Of a DNA stretch of 64,000 nucleotides, positions 1 through 11,770 are shown piece after piece. The notes beneath the pieces are model-generated. The model was not told where the DNA came from and made no database searches. It worked only from the letters and a program-made list of their open reading frames with translations. The position numbers and the translations under genes are program-made. Where the stretch lies: positions 3,476,201 through 3,540,200 of the forward strand of contig NC_087379.1 in the NCBI RefSeq assembly GCF_963675165.1, read 5' to 3'. Numbering within the stretch: the stretch's first letter is position 1; every line of letters starts with the position of its first letter. Origin of the DNA: Halichondria panicea. Its lineage: Eukaryota > Porifera > Demospongiae > Suberitida > Halichondriidae.

Positions 1-173
1 AACATCTGGATTGTTTAGTAAGTAATATCTACTACTAAGAGCAATTGTTGTAAGCATGTTGTAGTATACCCATGCATGCATGTAAAGAAATCAATGATGA
101 AAACCTTTAGCAGGCTTGCAGCTAGTTTTTATGCCTCGGTGCGTATTCCTCGGTGTGTATTCCTTGGAGCACC

Positions 174-378
174 CTCGCGAAAATAAGCCCATCTTGAATA
201 AACACCCATCCCCTCTTTTGCTTTGAAGTTCTTGCATGAGGGTATTTTCACTCGATTATAAGCCCACCCAGAATGAAGAGTTGAGCATGCGCAGTAGCTG
301 AATGCCACATGTTCACTATTATGTTCACTATTATCTTAGTGAAGAAAGGAAGTTTTAGGTAGTAGCTAGTAAGACTAC
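174..378. repeat. dispersed repeat, copy also at 30738-30918
   Basis: The stretch beginning CCCTCGCGAAAATAAGCCCA and running through the GAATGAAGAGTTGAGCATGC segment recurs nearly base for base at 30738-30918 in the same orientation, with the second copy lacking a short duplicated ATGTTCACTATT segment. No coding frame is convincing. The 128-165 stretch also contains a partial GCCTCGGTG repeat end. Bases 378-1055 hold no gene I can support; TG-rich simple sequence lies near 575-598. Confidence 0.6.
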
Positions 379-1055
379 ATAATGTATACTCCTTGAACTT
401 TCTCTGTAATGGACACTTATGCTGACTTCTACTTTACCGTTCAGTTGGTCACAGCTGCGAGAGATCATAAAGACACCTCAAGCTTTGTAATTTATTATAT
501 AATAGATTCGTTGAAGAAAAGAATACAATTTTTAGAGTCTTCGGTACAAGCATGCGCAAGCAAAATATACGCTAGTGTGTTTGTGTGTGTGTCTGTGTAG
601 ACTATAGGCTACAGCTGCTCGAAGATCAATGATGTTTTCTTGGATTTGCAAAATAATGCTTGGTTCTCTTATAGAGGCCGGGTTCCACTGTAATTAAGCC
701 ACCCAAGTAAAGGAACATAATTATAGCACTTAATTAAAACGAACCAACTCATTATTATTATACATGTATACTACAATCACGTGTCACTACTAATAATTGA
801 TCAGCTGTTAGTAGGATACAGTAGACTCTCATTAATCCGGAATAGCGAGGTAGCCGCATTTCAGAACATAGCCAAGGCTAAAAAATGATCTTACCTTTTC
901 TAGTGCTATCAATGATTTTGTGGTAACCGCATGCGGTCTAGTCACTTAAGTTGCCACAAATATCGTGGCACGAGTCTCTACATGGAGTTTTACCAGTCTA
1001 CTGTTTGCCGTGCAACAGTGACGACTTTTGTGAGTCTACTCTCCAATAGCTATAT

Positions 1056-1348
1056 GTAGGTCAATGGGGGTGATCACAAACATAAGAAAAGTCTGCATCA
1101 TATTCCGTATACTGGCCATGCAGTACTGCATGGCATAGGTAGTTTATTACGGCCAGATATGACGTTTTGGGTGTGGTTTGACAGATAAAAATAATGAAGC
1201 TATAATTAATAATGTAGGTCAATGGGGGTGATCGCAAACATAAGAAAAGTCTGCATCGTCTATTCCGTATACTGGCCATGCAGTACTGGCATAGGTTTTT
1301 AATGTATGTTTATTACGGCCAGATATGACGTTTTAGGTGTGGTTTGAC
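1056..1348. repeat. two-copy tandem duplication of about 130 bp
   Basis: The block GTAGGTCAATGGGGGTGATC through GACGTTTT(G/A)GGTGTGGTTTGAC occurs at 1056-1181 and again at 1214-1348, with a few substitutions and small indels. The short ORF across it has no recognisable domain and simply follows the repeat. Confidence 0.75.
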
Positions 1349-1376
1349 TAATGAGCTCGAGCATAATGATCCATTA

Positions 1377-1992
1377 CAGAGGAGGGAGGACACGATTAGC
1401 TCTAATTAGCTAATTATCGCGACCTTTTATTTGAACAATTCATCTTTTCTTTCTTTATAACCTCTACATAATTATTGAGCTAGAGCGAAGTAAGCCTTTT
1501 CTCCTACTGGAGGTACCCCTATGGCCAAGTTGTCAGGACCTGAAGGTAATAGGACCCCTATAAGAAGCACCTCAAGTACTCCTATCTCTAAGATCCCTGT
1601 GAGAAGCATCCCAAGCACTCTGATCTTGTCTATGTGAGAAGCACTCTCGATCCTGTCTCCAGGATCCCTATGAGGAGCACCCAGGCACTCCTGTCTCCAA
1701 GATCCCTGTGAGAAGCACCCCAGGCACTCCTGTCTCTGTGATAAAGCTGCAACATGGAATTGTTTAGTTCAGAGTGTCTCCAACATGAAGAACATCAATG
1801 ACACTTACAGTCTCAGCTTCTAGCACCCCTTTATTTTTATAGTTTGCTCTGTGCCTGGCTGTCACTCATACTACAGTACTGTTCTAGCTGTGTGTCCCAA
1901 TATGTAGAGGTTATAAATAAAGAAATGAATCGTTCAAAGTATTTCATTATAAAAGGTCGTGATAATTAGATAAAGGTTAATCGTGCCATTAT
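1377..1992. mobile_element. non-autonomous Mutator-like element, family A, copy 1 (right end degraded)
   Basis: The left end CAGAGGAGGGAGGACACGAT and the inverted right arm (…AAGGTCGTGATAATTAG, then GGTTAATCGTG) match copies at 10267-11770 and 14290-14881. The arms are long (about 100 bp). The core is a roughly 40-bp minisatellite (GATCCCTGTGAGAAGCA units) at about 1500-1740. The terminal CCTCCTCTG of the right end is missing, so no target duplication can be shown here. Bases 1992-2363 between it and the carrier stop codon hold nothing I can identify. Confidence 0.75.
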
Positions 1993-2363
1993 CCTCGAGA
2001 CAGAACTGCAAAATAAGTCATTTTGATCCGCAAGGTAGGGTCTTTTTAGCCGTAACTATTTTCAGAAATGCAGCCACCTCGCTATTCCAGCCAAGCTGCA
2101 CGAGCGTCTACTTTACTTGTAGATGACATGTGACCGATAATTTAACACATGGCTCACCTGGCCAAAAAGTTGTTGGCGGGACTGATAATTATTTTGTTTA
2201 CGACTATCTTTTGCATTGCAGAATCAAGACCTTCTGCCAGAGGGAAACTCAGAGGTCATGTCAGATAACACATAAATAAAAATTATTGCTTATTGACATA
2301 ACATTTAAATTAATATTAATGATTTACACTTGTGATCAAAGTTTTAACTTCTATTGCTTGCAG

Positions 2364-5300
2364 TTACTTGTTTCTCACATAGTAATCGTAATATAATCTC
2401 CTAAATTGCTCTAAGAAAATGAAAGTAAGCACTGTATGGGGGCCAAGTCGGGCGTAATATGGTGTGAACCCCTTCCAGAGACTAAAAATTCCTTCCTTCC
2501 GAACCAGCTGCTTCCACACATCCTATAATAAATGACAGTACATGTATTATGATAATATTATCCTCTAAAAATACTAGCATAATTATAACTACAGAGAAGA
2601 TAGAGGAGGAACAAAAAGAAAGAAAGAAGAGAGCAACTTAAAAAACTAGAGCACTAAAGTGCAAACCCTCGGCTGGTGACATGATATTATACATCCAGTG
2701 CGTATAGTATGTATGACTGAGCTGTCTAGCACAGCAACTATTAAAACCAGAGACACAGTGCATGGACTCAGGAGGCATGCTGAAACATTTGAGAACAAAG
2801 TGGAGACATGCACTGGGGGGACTAGGATCACAGCAAAGAAGCCTGGAGTTTTAGAGAAGTATGGCTCCTTGGTGCTAGGATTCAGAGTCAGCAAAGAAGC
2901 CTCCCCAGACAACAAACCAGTCATGCACAATTCTAGCTTTCTACTGGAGTGACCCTTTTCCATTGTTTCTGGTACGTGATCCATAAGGCCACAGTGTAGC
3001 TAGCTCAACGTGCAAGTTCAATTAAGCTTTAACATCAAAATCTGCCACTATCACGTTTTTTTATGCTGTAAATGCAGCGTTATGATATACAGGTGAGTAG
3101 ACTCAGAATACACAAACAGGCTAACAAACCAACGGACTACTATACCCGCCGGCCGCGGGTAATAAAGTCTGCCGCGCTAAATCGCATGATCTACTACATG
3201 TATCTAAAACCAAGCCAAAAAACTATAGGCAGGGTTTTATCTAGTACGGGGGGGGGGCAGGGGTGAACCCCCAATGTTGTAGAATAACGACATCATCACA
3301 TTAATTAGTACTGTCTATGAGATGTGCAATATATGTAACTTGTTCTGTTCACTGATGCATTATGTCCAAGACTAGTACATTTGCAAGCGCTCTGGACTGA
3401 ATAAAATGTAATATCAGGAGTGCATGAATATATTCATGCACTCCTGATAATATTGATAGGTTGAGAGTCATTCTGGTATCAGGGTTCGGATAACCGAAGT
3501 TAGTTATTATAGCTAGTTTTTGGTGTGCACACGAGTTGGAAAGTATGTGGTTTTTTTGAGGAGAGAAAATAATAATACTATGATTGATTGTAGCTCTCAA
3601 AATTTGACACCACATCTTTATAATTATGCTTTGTCTATCTCAAGTGGGTGGGATGAAACGAAAACTTTATACATAAAAAGTACGTACCATGCTGCCATTG
3701 TACTCAGGAACTCCGTCCACAGTCTTCATGGTTTGAATTCTATAGGCAGTATGATGGTGACAGACATTAATTATGTACATGTACATGTAAACACACAATC
3801 TCAAATACAGTCATGTTAATTAACGTACATACATGATACAATGTTTATCCAGGAGGTTTGAAGGGCAGTATAATTATTTGCTTAGTATTATCAGAAGCAT
3901 AGTATTATCAGGAGCAGATTACAGAAGGAGCGTTTTATGTTGGGAATCACATCTCGTGCAAGTTTGCAAAGCATGACCTTATTTGCAAAACCGATAAGGT
4001 GATAATCATATGCGGGCGAGTGCTAATTGAGCTGATGGTGCACTTTATCAGAGCATAGGTCAATAAAGGTGAAAAGCTACAGCTCTAGCTAGCTACAGGC
4101 CTGGTAGTAAACCCTCTCTTTTAAGAACCCCAGTAAGACTCCCTACTGCAAAAACAAAACACCTAGTATGTGTTAGTCTAGGTATAGGATATGCTCCTCT
4201 TCAGAACTTTCTGTACCTCACCAATGACAGCCTCTTCCATGATGCATATACCAACATCCATCAAAGGTCTAGCTATTCGTTTTAGCTCTTTCTGGCTAAC
4301 ATACCTGCTGCACTACATACAAAATCCATTCATAATGATACTCACAGGCTGACCATGCACAGTCTGTAATTACCGCATATCTTTTAATTTATCGGACAGC
4401 AAAAAATATTTATTTTGGAAATTATCCGGGTAAAATTGGAACAAGCAAGCAGGTTAGAACGAATTAAAGCACTAGAGTGTCCATTGTATTAGAACAGCGA
4501 AAATTGCCCAAAAGAATGTCCGGGGTAATTAGAAGTGTCCGATAAATTAGTAGATATACGGTACATGTATGTACAATGTACACAGTACATAAACACTTTT
4601 CTTACAAACAATGCAGGGTTAGGAAAACACACGATTATGTAGAGTTAGACGCTCCTTCTGTAATCTGCTCATGGTATTATGTAGAACTTTGTTGGAGGTT
4701 TGTTGTGCTCAAGAAAGTACATACTGCTTGCTATATATCTGCTTAGTTTTCTCGTAGGGGGCCTAAAAGAGAAATTTGAAGCAAACATGCGCACATACCC
4801 AGCACTACTGATAGCTACAGCTGCTATGTTAGTGTAGAGCTTTCTTTTATTTGTGTGAAAAACACAAAATTGTAAGTTCTGTACCTCTATCTCCAATATT
4901 TATAACATGTTGGTTTCACAGAATTAAAGTGTGTTTTTATAACTGCATGGAACAAAGCATAATTATTTCCCAGCTCATAATGCAGTGAAGTAGTGGCAGC
5001 ACCATGAAACGTTTGTGTACCTCTCGTGCTCTAAGACACAACTTAGGTATTAGGAAGTGAAACACAAGTATCTTTTTCTGTCTTGTGTGATCGAAGAGAT
5101 GACATTTGAAGGAGTTGGGAAATAACAGACCTGTTATGGCTAGTACTGACACCCCCTTTGGAGCTCACTTCCTCATCACTCTAAAACATTAATAGCCTAG
5201 ATGTCTTGGTTGTCTCCTCAAGAGCACAGCTTGCCATATTACTTAAGCTATAAAATCTTAACTGACATTTTGCTCATTACACGCCCCGTTTTACTCATTA

Positions 5301-8300
5301 AACGCAACTAGCCTCATCCAACGGAAGTGCATGCTGGGCGTTGCCTATCACTCTCTTTCGTTTATCTATGGGTACACATACATGTAAGTGTTCTATCCTT
5401 GAAACTAAGAGGCAAAAAACACACATGACCAAACCTTGTTTTAGCAATGTCCACAGGCATAGATACCAAAGTAGTGACCAATCCACTTATCATACTTGAT
5501 CCAAAGTGACATTTAATATCGTCGACAAAGTAAGCTGCATTAGAGGTGAAAAATTGCATTGGAATTTACTCTAGCTCTTACAGGTTGTTAGCAAGAACTG
5601 TTTTGCTTGAGAATAAGTTGCAAGCTGAGCAGCATTTACAACCATTGCACGCAGCACAGTTGGTCCACAGCCCTGTGGAAGTAACGGCATGTTTTAAAAC
5701 GCACTATAGAAGCCATGCATATTATATCACTATAATTTATGACGTACTCTCCACAGAGTTCCAAGTCCTTCTTCTCGACTGATTCGAGCAAGGGCATCAA
5801 ACACATTCTTATACCCCCTTTGTTCACTGGGAGGAAGCCTGTACATCAGAATGTTACACGGTCAATAATTATAGTTATTCAGAAAACAGTGTAAACTGTG
5901 GATAAAATTTGACTCGCACCTGCCATCCGATGTCATCCGGATTAATGAAATCTCAGCTGGGGTACCGATAAGCGCACCTGTTGCACCAGCAATCATTCCT
6001 ACAAAGAGAAGAAATAAGTCGATGTGATCATGAGCATGAATTGAAGTTGTATCAACAGCAATGTATAAGCTAGCTATCCCTATTAGTGGAACCCCTCTAT
6101 AACAGACACCTTTGGGGAATAATGTTTTAGCAACTGGCCTTTATTCGGAGGTGGTTGTTAACAGAGGTTCCACTGTATATGAGTGTTACATAACGGGATT
6201 GACTATACGTTACATATTTACTTCTCTATCGTACATGTACGGTATCCCTCGATCTGCTCAATAGTCTCGTTTACACGAGGCCTTTTTTCCAGGTCTTTAA
6301 TCCAATCCTGAGCCTATCCACGTTTGTGTAAACGGTAATTAGACGAGTTCTATTGACCAGGTGTTTTTTCAGAAAACGAATGGCCTGGTCTCGAGGCTAG
6401 ACAACGAGTGTTATATACCGATTGGAATGAAAAATGCTTGCTACCTAAGCTACATGCATGTACCTCACCTTATAGATACAACTAGCTAACAAAAACGAAC
6501 AGCAAGCTTGTAGCCAGTGCTAACCTTCTAGCTCTTTGCACAAACTTGTCCATGCAAGTTCATGTCCAAGCAGTAAGCCCCACCCTTTCTCCAGCCTTCC
6601 TAGTTGTTAAGCGAGCTCCACCCATCTGTCCTGCTACCAACAAGTGTCATGCTTCTTCAGCTATAAAAATCAGTGTGCCCTAAAGGCAAGGAAGTTCATG
6701 GTAGTTAAACCCCACCCAGTTGCTATGCCATTGCAGTGCTAAAAAACACTAAAACAACAGGCAGCAATTGCAAGATCACTTTTAGGTCGCTAGAGCATCA
6801 TGTAGCCACACATTTTGCTGACACGACAATAAACACAGCACGTAATCGTTTATATGCAATTGCTAGTTTGTCATACGTACCACCACTGCTGACCGGCTGG
6901 TGACAACGGTACGACCTCAACTTACATGTAATTAGCTACGCACATGCATGTATTCATATACACTGTAAGGCTGCACATATAACTATGCTCGACCTAGGAA
7001 AAGTATGCAACTCCTGCCAGACCTACATCTCCTATTGTCAGGGGCGGATCTAGGATTCTTGATAGGGGGGAGCTAAAAATATTTTAACTCACGTACAATG
7101 TGTTTCCTGCATGACTCATCAATAATAATTATTGATGAGTCATGCAGGAAACAATTATTGTTCATGCTCAGTAATAAACTGGGTGTGGCCATGATAATGT
7201 AACCGTAGCTACGTGCTATCCAGTACATGCAGTGTGTTGATAGCTAGCTCTAGATTCTATTCTTCAGGCTTGTCATCAAGGCCAGGGGGGTGCTTAAGCC
7301 CCCAAAGCCCCCCACTGGATCCGCCCCTGATTGTAACCACATGCAAGGCGCTCCTGGCGCTCAACAATAACAATGCAGATAATGAATAACATTAGTACAT
7401 TATAATATAACCACTAATATGTTATTCATTGCTAATTTAAGATTTCAGTGGTTTAGTATACTGGACAGGAGTTGAGTACTCTTCCTAATGAACTCTTGTC
7501 TATAATTATACACATTGCTGTGGTGTTTAATCTCCTGCTATGAAAAAGATCAGGGCCAATGTTTAACAGGAAGCAGGAAGTAACCCTAAGGCATGCTGGT
7601 CACTCATGACTCAACAATAATCACAATAATCACAGCATGTGATCGTTACGTAATTACCAATCGCCAAATTCCATGCACGTCATACCTCCTCTGCTGACCC
7701 AGCGGGTCACATACATTTCCTTAATCTCACTATAAAATACATGGCGAGCAGGTACACTAGGGTTACATATTTCGAAACCAGGTTATACACACAGTATTTT
7801 TAGGCTTTCCTATCTAGGGCCAATGTTTAACAGGAAGCAGGAAGTAATCACTAAATAGGAAATGCCCTAATGTACCTGCTGGTCACACGCAACACTCAGG
7901 AAATAGCTACATTGTACACATACATGTATTCATATACTAGTTCTCTACGCATTAATTACCATTGGTGTACTATATCGGCATTGAATTTGGGTGGGCGTAA
8001 TCTCGGTGGAGTGTGGTATAATATTATGTTATATGTACTACACATTTACCCTCAACAGCATGGATACGCTTGATTCACTGAACTTACAGGTTTCACTGGA
8101 TTTCACTATACGATTACCTAAGCTACATTTTCACGCACCAAAAGCAATCTTTGTTAAAACACCAGGAGGCCTTCCATCAGAGCTGTATGGAAACACCATA
8201 CACTGACATAATTATTATATAGACAATGGAACATTACAGCAAATATGAGTCTTAATGGAATTAAATAAAGCTGTAGCTAATGGTGGGTAATATTTATGAT

Positions 8301-10120
8301 TATACCTGGAGAATCGATCGAACAAAGATTGGTAAACACCTAATCGTGTTGTACTGTAGGTAGCTTGGCGGAATAAACCAGCAGACAAACTGTGGATGAA
8401 AAAATATGAGCTTTGAACGAAGACATTCTTGCAATCAATCTCTTTACCCATTATAAAGAGCAAAAAATCCTTCAGTTCTGACTATCCTAACCAAAGCATG
8501 GAAGCTTGTTTTGTGAACACGATTTGCCCCACCTTCACCTACAAGAAAACAAACAAATTAATGGTAAGGGAACAACAGGAATCAACCCATTGCTAAGCCA
8601 CTTGGGAATCATAAAGGTTTTCCGAGATCTTACAGCGTACAGTATACGAGTGCTTGCAATTGCAATGCATAAATTGCAATGCATAGATAGCCTCACCGCT
8701 TAGCTGCATTCTATTCTTGACTAGGTCCAAGGGTTGAACAAACACAGTGGCTGCCATTCTGCACAACAAGCATGGTCACTAATCTATTTGCTACTTTGAT
8801 TATGGACGTGTCGAGTTTATCGCATACGATTAGAAGAAACAGATATCGCTTGCTCACTGAAAACGTCAATGAGCACACAAGCTACTGATCCAAGTAAAGC
8901 ACGTTGTCTGTGTACATCTGTGCACAGACTGTTTTAAGCAATTGTTCTAAGTTGAATGAATATTCATTCAGCGTCGAACTGCAGCAGAGGGAAGTTACAT
9001 GCAGTACCTTAAAGCCACACAGCTAGTTTATAGTTATTACTATTCGCAATAATAAATTGCTAACAGTCTCAGACTTCAACAGGACACAAAAAATGAAAAT
9101 TGGCTCCGCCAAAATTCGAAGAGTGCACACGGCATTCGTAAATGCCATTTACACTTACCACTGAGTTGCATACGATTCTTGATCAAGTCCAGAGGCTGAG
9201 TAACAAACACAGCCCCACACCTACACAAAGTCAATGAAATTCAATACTTGAGTATCACAGGAACCAGCAATCTAGAGACTACACCACTCTACTCATTCGC
9301 AGTGCACTCAACAGTTTAATACACTGTAGAATAGCCATATAAATATCCGCCATTACCACTTCAATATTGTCTGGCTTCTCCAAATACACACACTGCAAGG
9401 AACTGATCACAAATTAATAATAAACCCTTTTGCTGTGAACAAGTCAAAAGGATGCCAACCCTGGGTAAGTATATACACACACATGTATATTAACGAACAA
9501 ATAATAAAGACTGATGTATGTACTACATGTACATGTACGTAAAGGAGTAATATAATATGCATCTATATTAATTATACATGCTACTTATAGATACTTAGTC
9601 TTGTCAGCAAAAGTTTCAAGAGCCTCCTTTGCCAAGGTACATGTAGTTGGACTAAATTATACAAATAAGAACATCTAGCGAATGCAGAGCACATGCCTAT
9701 CAATACAGGTACCTTTGCATTTCAAGGCAAGGGATTATAGACTTATGTTCACATGCAACAGCTGTATTAATGGGCATGAATAGATTAGCTCCTATAATTA
9801 TAGAGAGTATTATAAATGTGTATTAGCTACGTGTAAAAACAGCCATAATGGTACATTTTAAAGGGCAGTTCGATCGACTGCAATACACAAACGTACGTAC
9901 ATCTACACACGTACATCTACACTAAAATTAATAAGTACATTGCAGTATATGTTACATTTCAGCTCCTACACAGGTTATCATACACTGCTACATGTACTTA
10001 CCCAGCAGTGCCACCTAACAGAAAGTTCACTGAACGAGGAAGTGAACCAGGAGGAATGCTTCCACCAGAGTTAACCTTCGAAGGAGCTGAATTTTCTTTC
10101 ACTGCCATAGCACCACTCAT
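2364..10120 (-). CDS. SLC25A11: mitochondrial 2-oxoglutarate/malate carrier homologue (SLC25A11-like), 11 coding exons
   Basis: Spliced gene read by eye. Exons 5' to 3': 10002-10120, 8697-8758 or 9159-9220 (alternative), 8448-8538, 8306-8389, 8139-8182, 5920-5998, 5748-5838, 5582-5672, 5435-5534, 3688-3739, 2364-2522. With one exon 2 the total is 972 bp, 323 residues plus TAA; vertebrate homologues have about 314. Every junction has GT/AG and phases agree. Seen: NFLLGGTAG near residue 32, QPLDLVKNRMQ (first carrier signature), GTPAEISLIRMTSDGR near 146 (second), SMPVDIAKTR near 246 (third), and GFTPYYARLGPHTVLTF close to the C-terminus, all as expected for this family. Known role: exchange of malate and 2-oxoglutarate across the inner mitochondrial membrane in the malate-aspartate shuttle; three repeats of two membrane helices. 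The start ATG at 10118-10120 gives a 30-residue leader; a TATAAAG word lies about 20 bp upstream, too close to call a promoter. The nearest transposon stack ends 137 bp upstream. Confidence 0.93.
3412..3449. repeat. perfect 38-bp palindrome in carrier intron
   Basis: TATCAGGAGTGCATGAATA is followed immediately by its exact reverse complement. It lies in the last intron of the carrier gene and could extrude as a hairpin with no loop. It may be the residue of a short inverted-repeat element. Confidence 0.9.
3912..4670. mobile_element. inverted-repeat element in a carrier intron carrying exon-like pieces
   Basis: GAGCAGATTACAGAAGGAGC at 3912-3931 is repeated in inverted orientation at 4651-4670, with partial matching beyond (AGTATTATCA / ATGGTATTAT). 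Inside, on the minus strand, one open block reads KELKRIARPLMDVGICIMEE followed by a GTACAG donor (about 4227-4300). After a TTTTTTGCAG acceptor a second block reads GSLTGVLKREGLLPGL and stops (about 4092-4140). Neither belongs to the carrier, whose exons are accounted for. I do not recognise the protein. Captured host exons or a nested gene are both possible. Confidence 0.5.
4373..4561. mobile_element. small TA-flanked inverted-repeat element (mariner-like MITE)
   Basis: TA then CCGCATATC at the left; GATATACGG then TA at the right. Internal arms include TTATCGGACA and TGTCCGATAA. A related sequence is at 26518-26640 (CCGTATATCTATCGGACACT). TA flanks fit the Tc1/mariner pattern; no transposase is present. 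It is nested inside the 3912-4670 element. Confidence 0.6.
7039..7329. mobile_element. CAGGGGC-ended element 1, 5-bp target duplication ATTGT
   Basis: The left end CAGGGGCGGATCTAG and right end CTGGATCCGCCCCTG are inverted copies, flanked on both sides by ATTGT (7034-7038 and 7330-7334). It lies in the largest carrier intron. A perfect palindrome sits inside (7101-7153). Two further elements with the same end and 5-bp duplications are at 10781-11636 and 13299-13657. The ends resemble hAT-type CAG ends, but that assignment is an inference. Confidence 0.8.
7101..7153. repeat. perfect 24-bp-arm hairpin
   Basis: TGTTTCCTGCATGACTCATC and four further bases are mirrored exactly after a 5-base spacer, ending GATGAGTCATGCAGGAAACA. 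It lies inside the 7039-7329 element. Nearby intron sequence at 7550-7860 repeats words such as CAATGTTTAACAGGAAGCAGGAAGTAA twice but has no gene. Confidence 0.9.
8697..8758 (-). CDS. SLC25A11-like alternative exon 2b
   Basis: Also 62 bp, with acceptor TGTGCAG and donor GTGAGGC, reading MAATVFVQPLDLVKNRMQ then LSG. Phase is identical to exon 2a. Because 62 is not a multiple of 3, including both exons, or skipping both, would shift the frame, so only one can be used per functional transcript. This copy is nearer the vertebrate carrier sequence (GMGATVFVQPLDLVKNRMQ region). Confidence 0.88.
9159..9220 (-). CDS. SLC25A11-like alternative exon 2a
   Basis: A 62-bp exon between acceptor TTTGTGTAG and donor GTAAGTG. 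It reads CGAVFVTQPLDLIKNRMQ then LSG and so carries the first carrier signature P-x-D-x-x-K. It starts with one base completing a Gly codon from exon 1 (GG+G) and ends with one base of the next Gly codon, exactly like exon 2b. The coding sequence differs from 2b at many third positions and a few residues (Cys-Gly versus Met-Ala at the start, Thr versus none-equivalent Val/Gln spacing, Ile for Val), so it is not a recent copy error. Both versions keep the motif intact. Confidence 0.85.
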
Positions 10121-10266
10121 CACTATGAAATGAATCTTTATAGCTATACAAATTCAAATAGGTAAATTAACTAGACTGCACTGTAGTGTACGTACCGGTA
10201 TGTTACGTTTTTATGTACTGCTGGGCGTGGCACCCTAACACGATCACTTTGCTATATGGAACGCCG

Positions 10267-11770
10267 CAGAGGAGGGAGGACACGATTAACCTTAGCTCTA
10301 ATTAGCTAATTATCGCGACCTTTTAATTACATTCTTTGAACAATTCATCTTTTCTTTCTTTATAACCTCTACATATTGGAGCCTTTTCTCCTACTAGAGA
10401 CTAAGAGGTACCCCTATGGCCAAGTTGTCAGGACCTGAAGGTAATAGGACCTATATAAGAAGCACCTCAAGTACTCCTATCTCTAAGATCCCTGTGAGAA
10501 GCATCCCAGGCAGTCTGATCTTGTCTCTGTGAGAAGCACTCTTGATCCTGGAGACAGGATCCCTATGAGGAGCACCCCAGGCACTTCTGTCTCCAAGATC
10601 CCTGTGAGAAACACCCCAGGCACTCCTGTCTCTGTGATAAAGCTGCAACATGGAATTGTTTAGTTCAGAGTGTCTCCAACATGAAGAACATCAATGACAC
10701 TAACAGTCTCAGCTTCTAGCACCCCTTTATTTGTATGGTTTGCTCTGTGCCTGCAAGAATTGCCTGTCACTCATACTGCACAGGGGCATAGCTAGACATT
10801 TACTAAAGGGGTTTCTGAAGAATTTTGGACCACGCCCACTTCCGGTGACACGCCCCTTAATTATACCGGTTACACCCCTTATGGCTGCATTTTTTTAGAA
10901 GTCGTAGCTTCATTGACAGTGGGCATATGAGCTCTGAGGTTGGTGGCTGAGAATCAGATTGTGGTGAGACTGCATATAGGTACTAGACTCGCCAGCCAGC
11001 CCTTGGGAAAGGGACTGGTCAAACTCCGTGTAGAGACTCGTGTAACGTTTGCCACGATATTTGTGGCAACTAACCGCATGCGGTTACCGCAAGATCAATG
11101 ATAGTGACGTTTCACTAGAAAACTCTATGTATCACATGCAGTATACTGACGTCACGAAAACCGCAGCCACTTAAAATATTTTCTGATATGCTGACTGTGC
11201 AACACAAGTCTCAACACAGAGTTTGACCAGTCTATAATATCTACTGTTCGCCTGCAACAGTGACGGCTTGCGAGTCTATATAGGTACATGCAGTCTGGAG
11301 TCTGAGCATGCAGTAGAGGAACTGGGCTGACAATCAGGTCTCTTATCTTGGATTGCAGAAGCTAAACTAGTATTAATGATAGGTATTGAAATAAATCCAG
11401 GCTAGATATCAATCCATACTCTTGCTAGTCTCCAGCCATTAGCAGTATACACTGTAAAATACAGTCTGGAGTCTGACTCTGAGCAGTAGTAGAGGAACTG
11501 GGCTGATCTTGGTCTCTTATCTTGGATTGCAGAAGGTAACTAATAGGCACAATAAAAGCACATGATCAGCCCCACCCATTTTTCAGCAAGCAAGGGGGTT
11601 TCTGGGCAACTAGGAAACCATTAAGCTACGCCCCTGCTGCAGTACTGTTCTGTGTGTCCCAATATGTAGAGGTTATAAAGAAAGAAAAGATGAATCGTTC
11701 AAAGAATGTAATTAAAATCGCGATGATTAGCTAATTTAGAGCTAAGGTTAATCGTGTCCTCCCTCCTCTG
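10267..11770. mobile_element. non-autonomous Mutator-like element, family A, copy 2, 9-bp target duplication
   Basis: Begins CAGAGGAGGGAGGACACGAT and ends with the inverted CCTCCTCTG. It is flanked by GGAACGCCG at 10258-10266 and 11771-11779. The uninterrupted target ATATGGAACGCCGTTTGCGAC is present at 33940-33960, so the insertion can be read directly. Arms exceed 100 bp. The minisatellite core spans about 10385-10640. A second element (10781-11636) is inserted in it. Long inverted arms plus 9-bp duplications are the known pattern of Mutator-like elements; no transposase is present. Confidence 0.88.
10781..11636. mobile_element. CAGGGGC-ended element 2 nested in family A copy 2, target duplication CTGCA
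   Basis: Starts CAGGGGCATAGCTAG and ends TAAGCTACGCCCCTG, flanked by CTGCA at 10776-10780 and 11637-11641. The empty site is seen in sister copies (CATACTACAGTACTG near 14748 and 1870). Interior has duplicated words (CAGTCTGGAGTCTGA twice) and a segment shared with 895-1035 (CCGCATGCGGT and CAACAGTGACG), but no coding sequence. Confidence 0.85.

Noticed and set aside
2646-2984. 112-codon minus ORF between the last two carrier exons
   Set aside because: Lies in the terminal intron of the carrier; composition shows no domain and the plus strand is equally open.
4669-4896. ORF with KLYTNIAAVAISSAG before a GT site as a carrier exon
   Set aside because: Carrier exons on either side join in phase without it and the sequence does not match any carrier segment.
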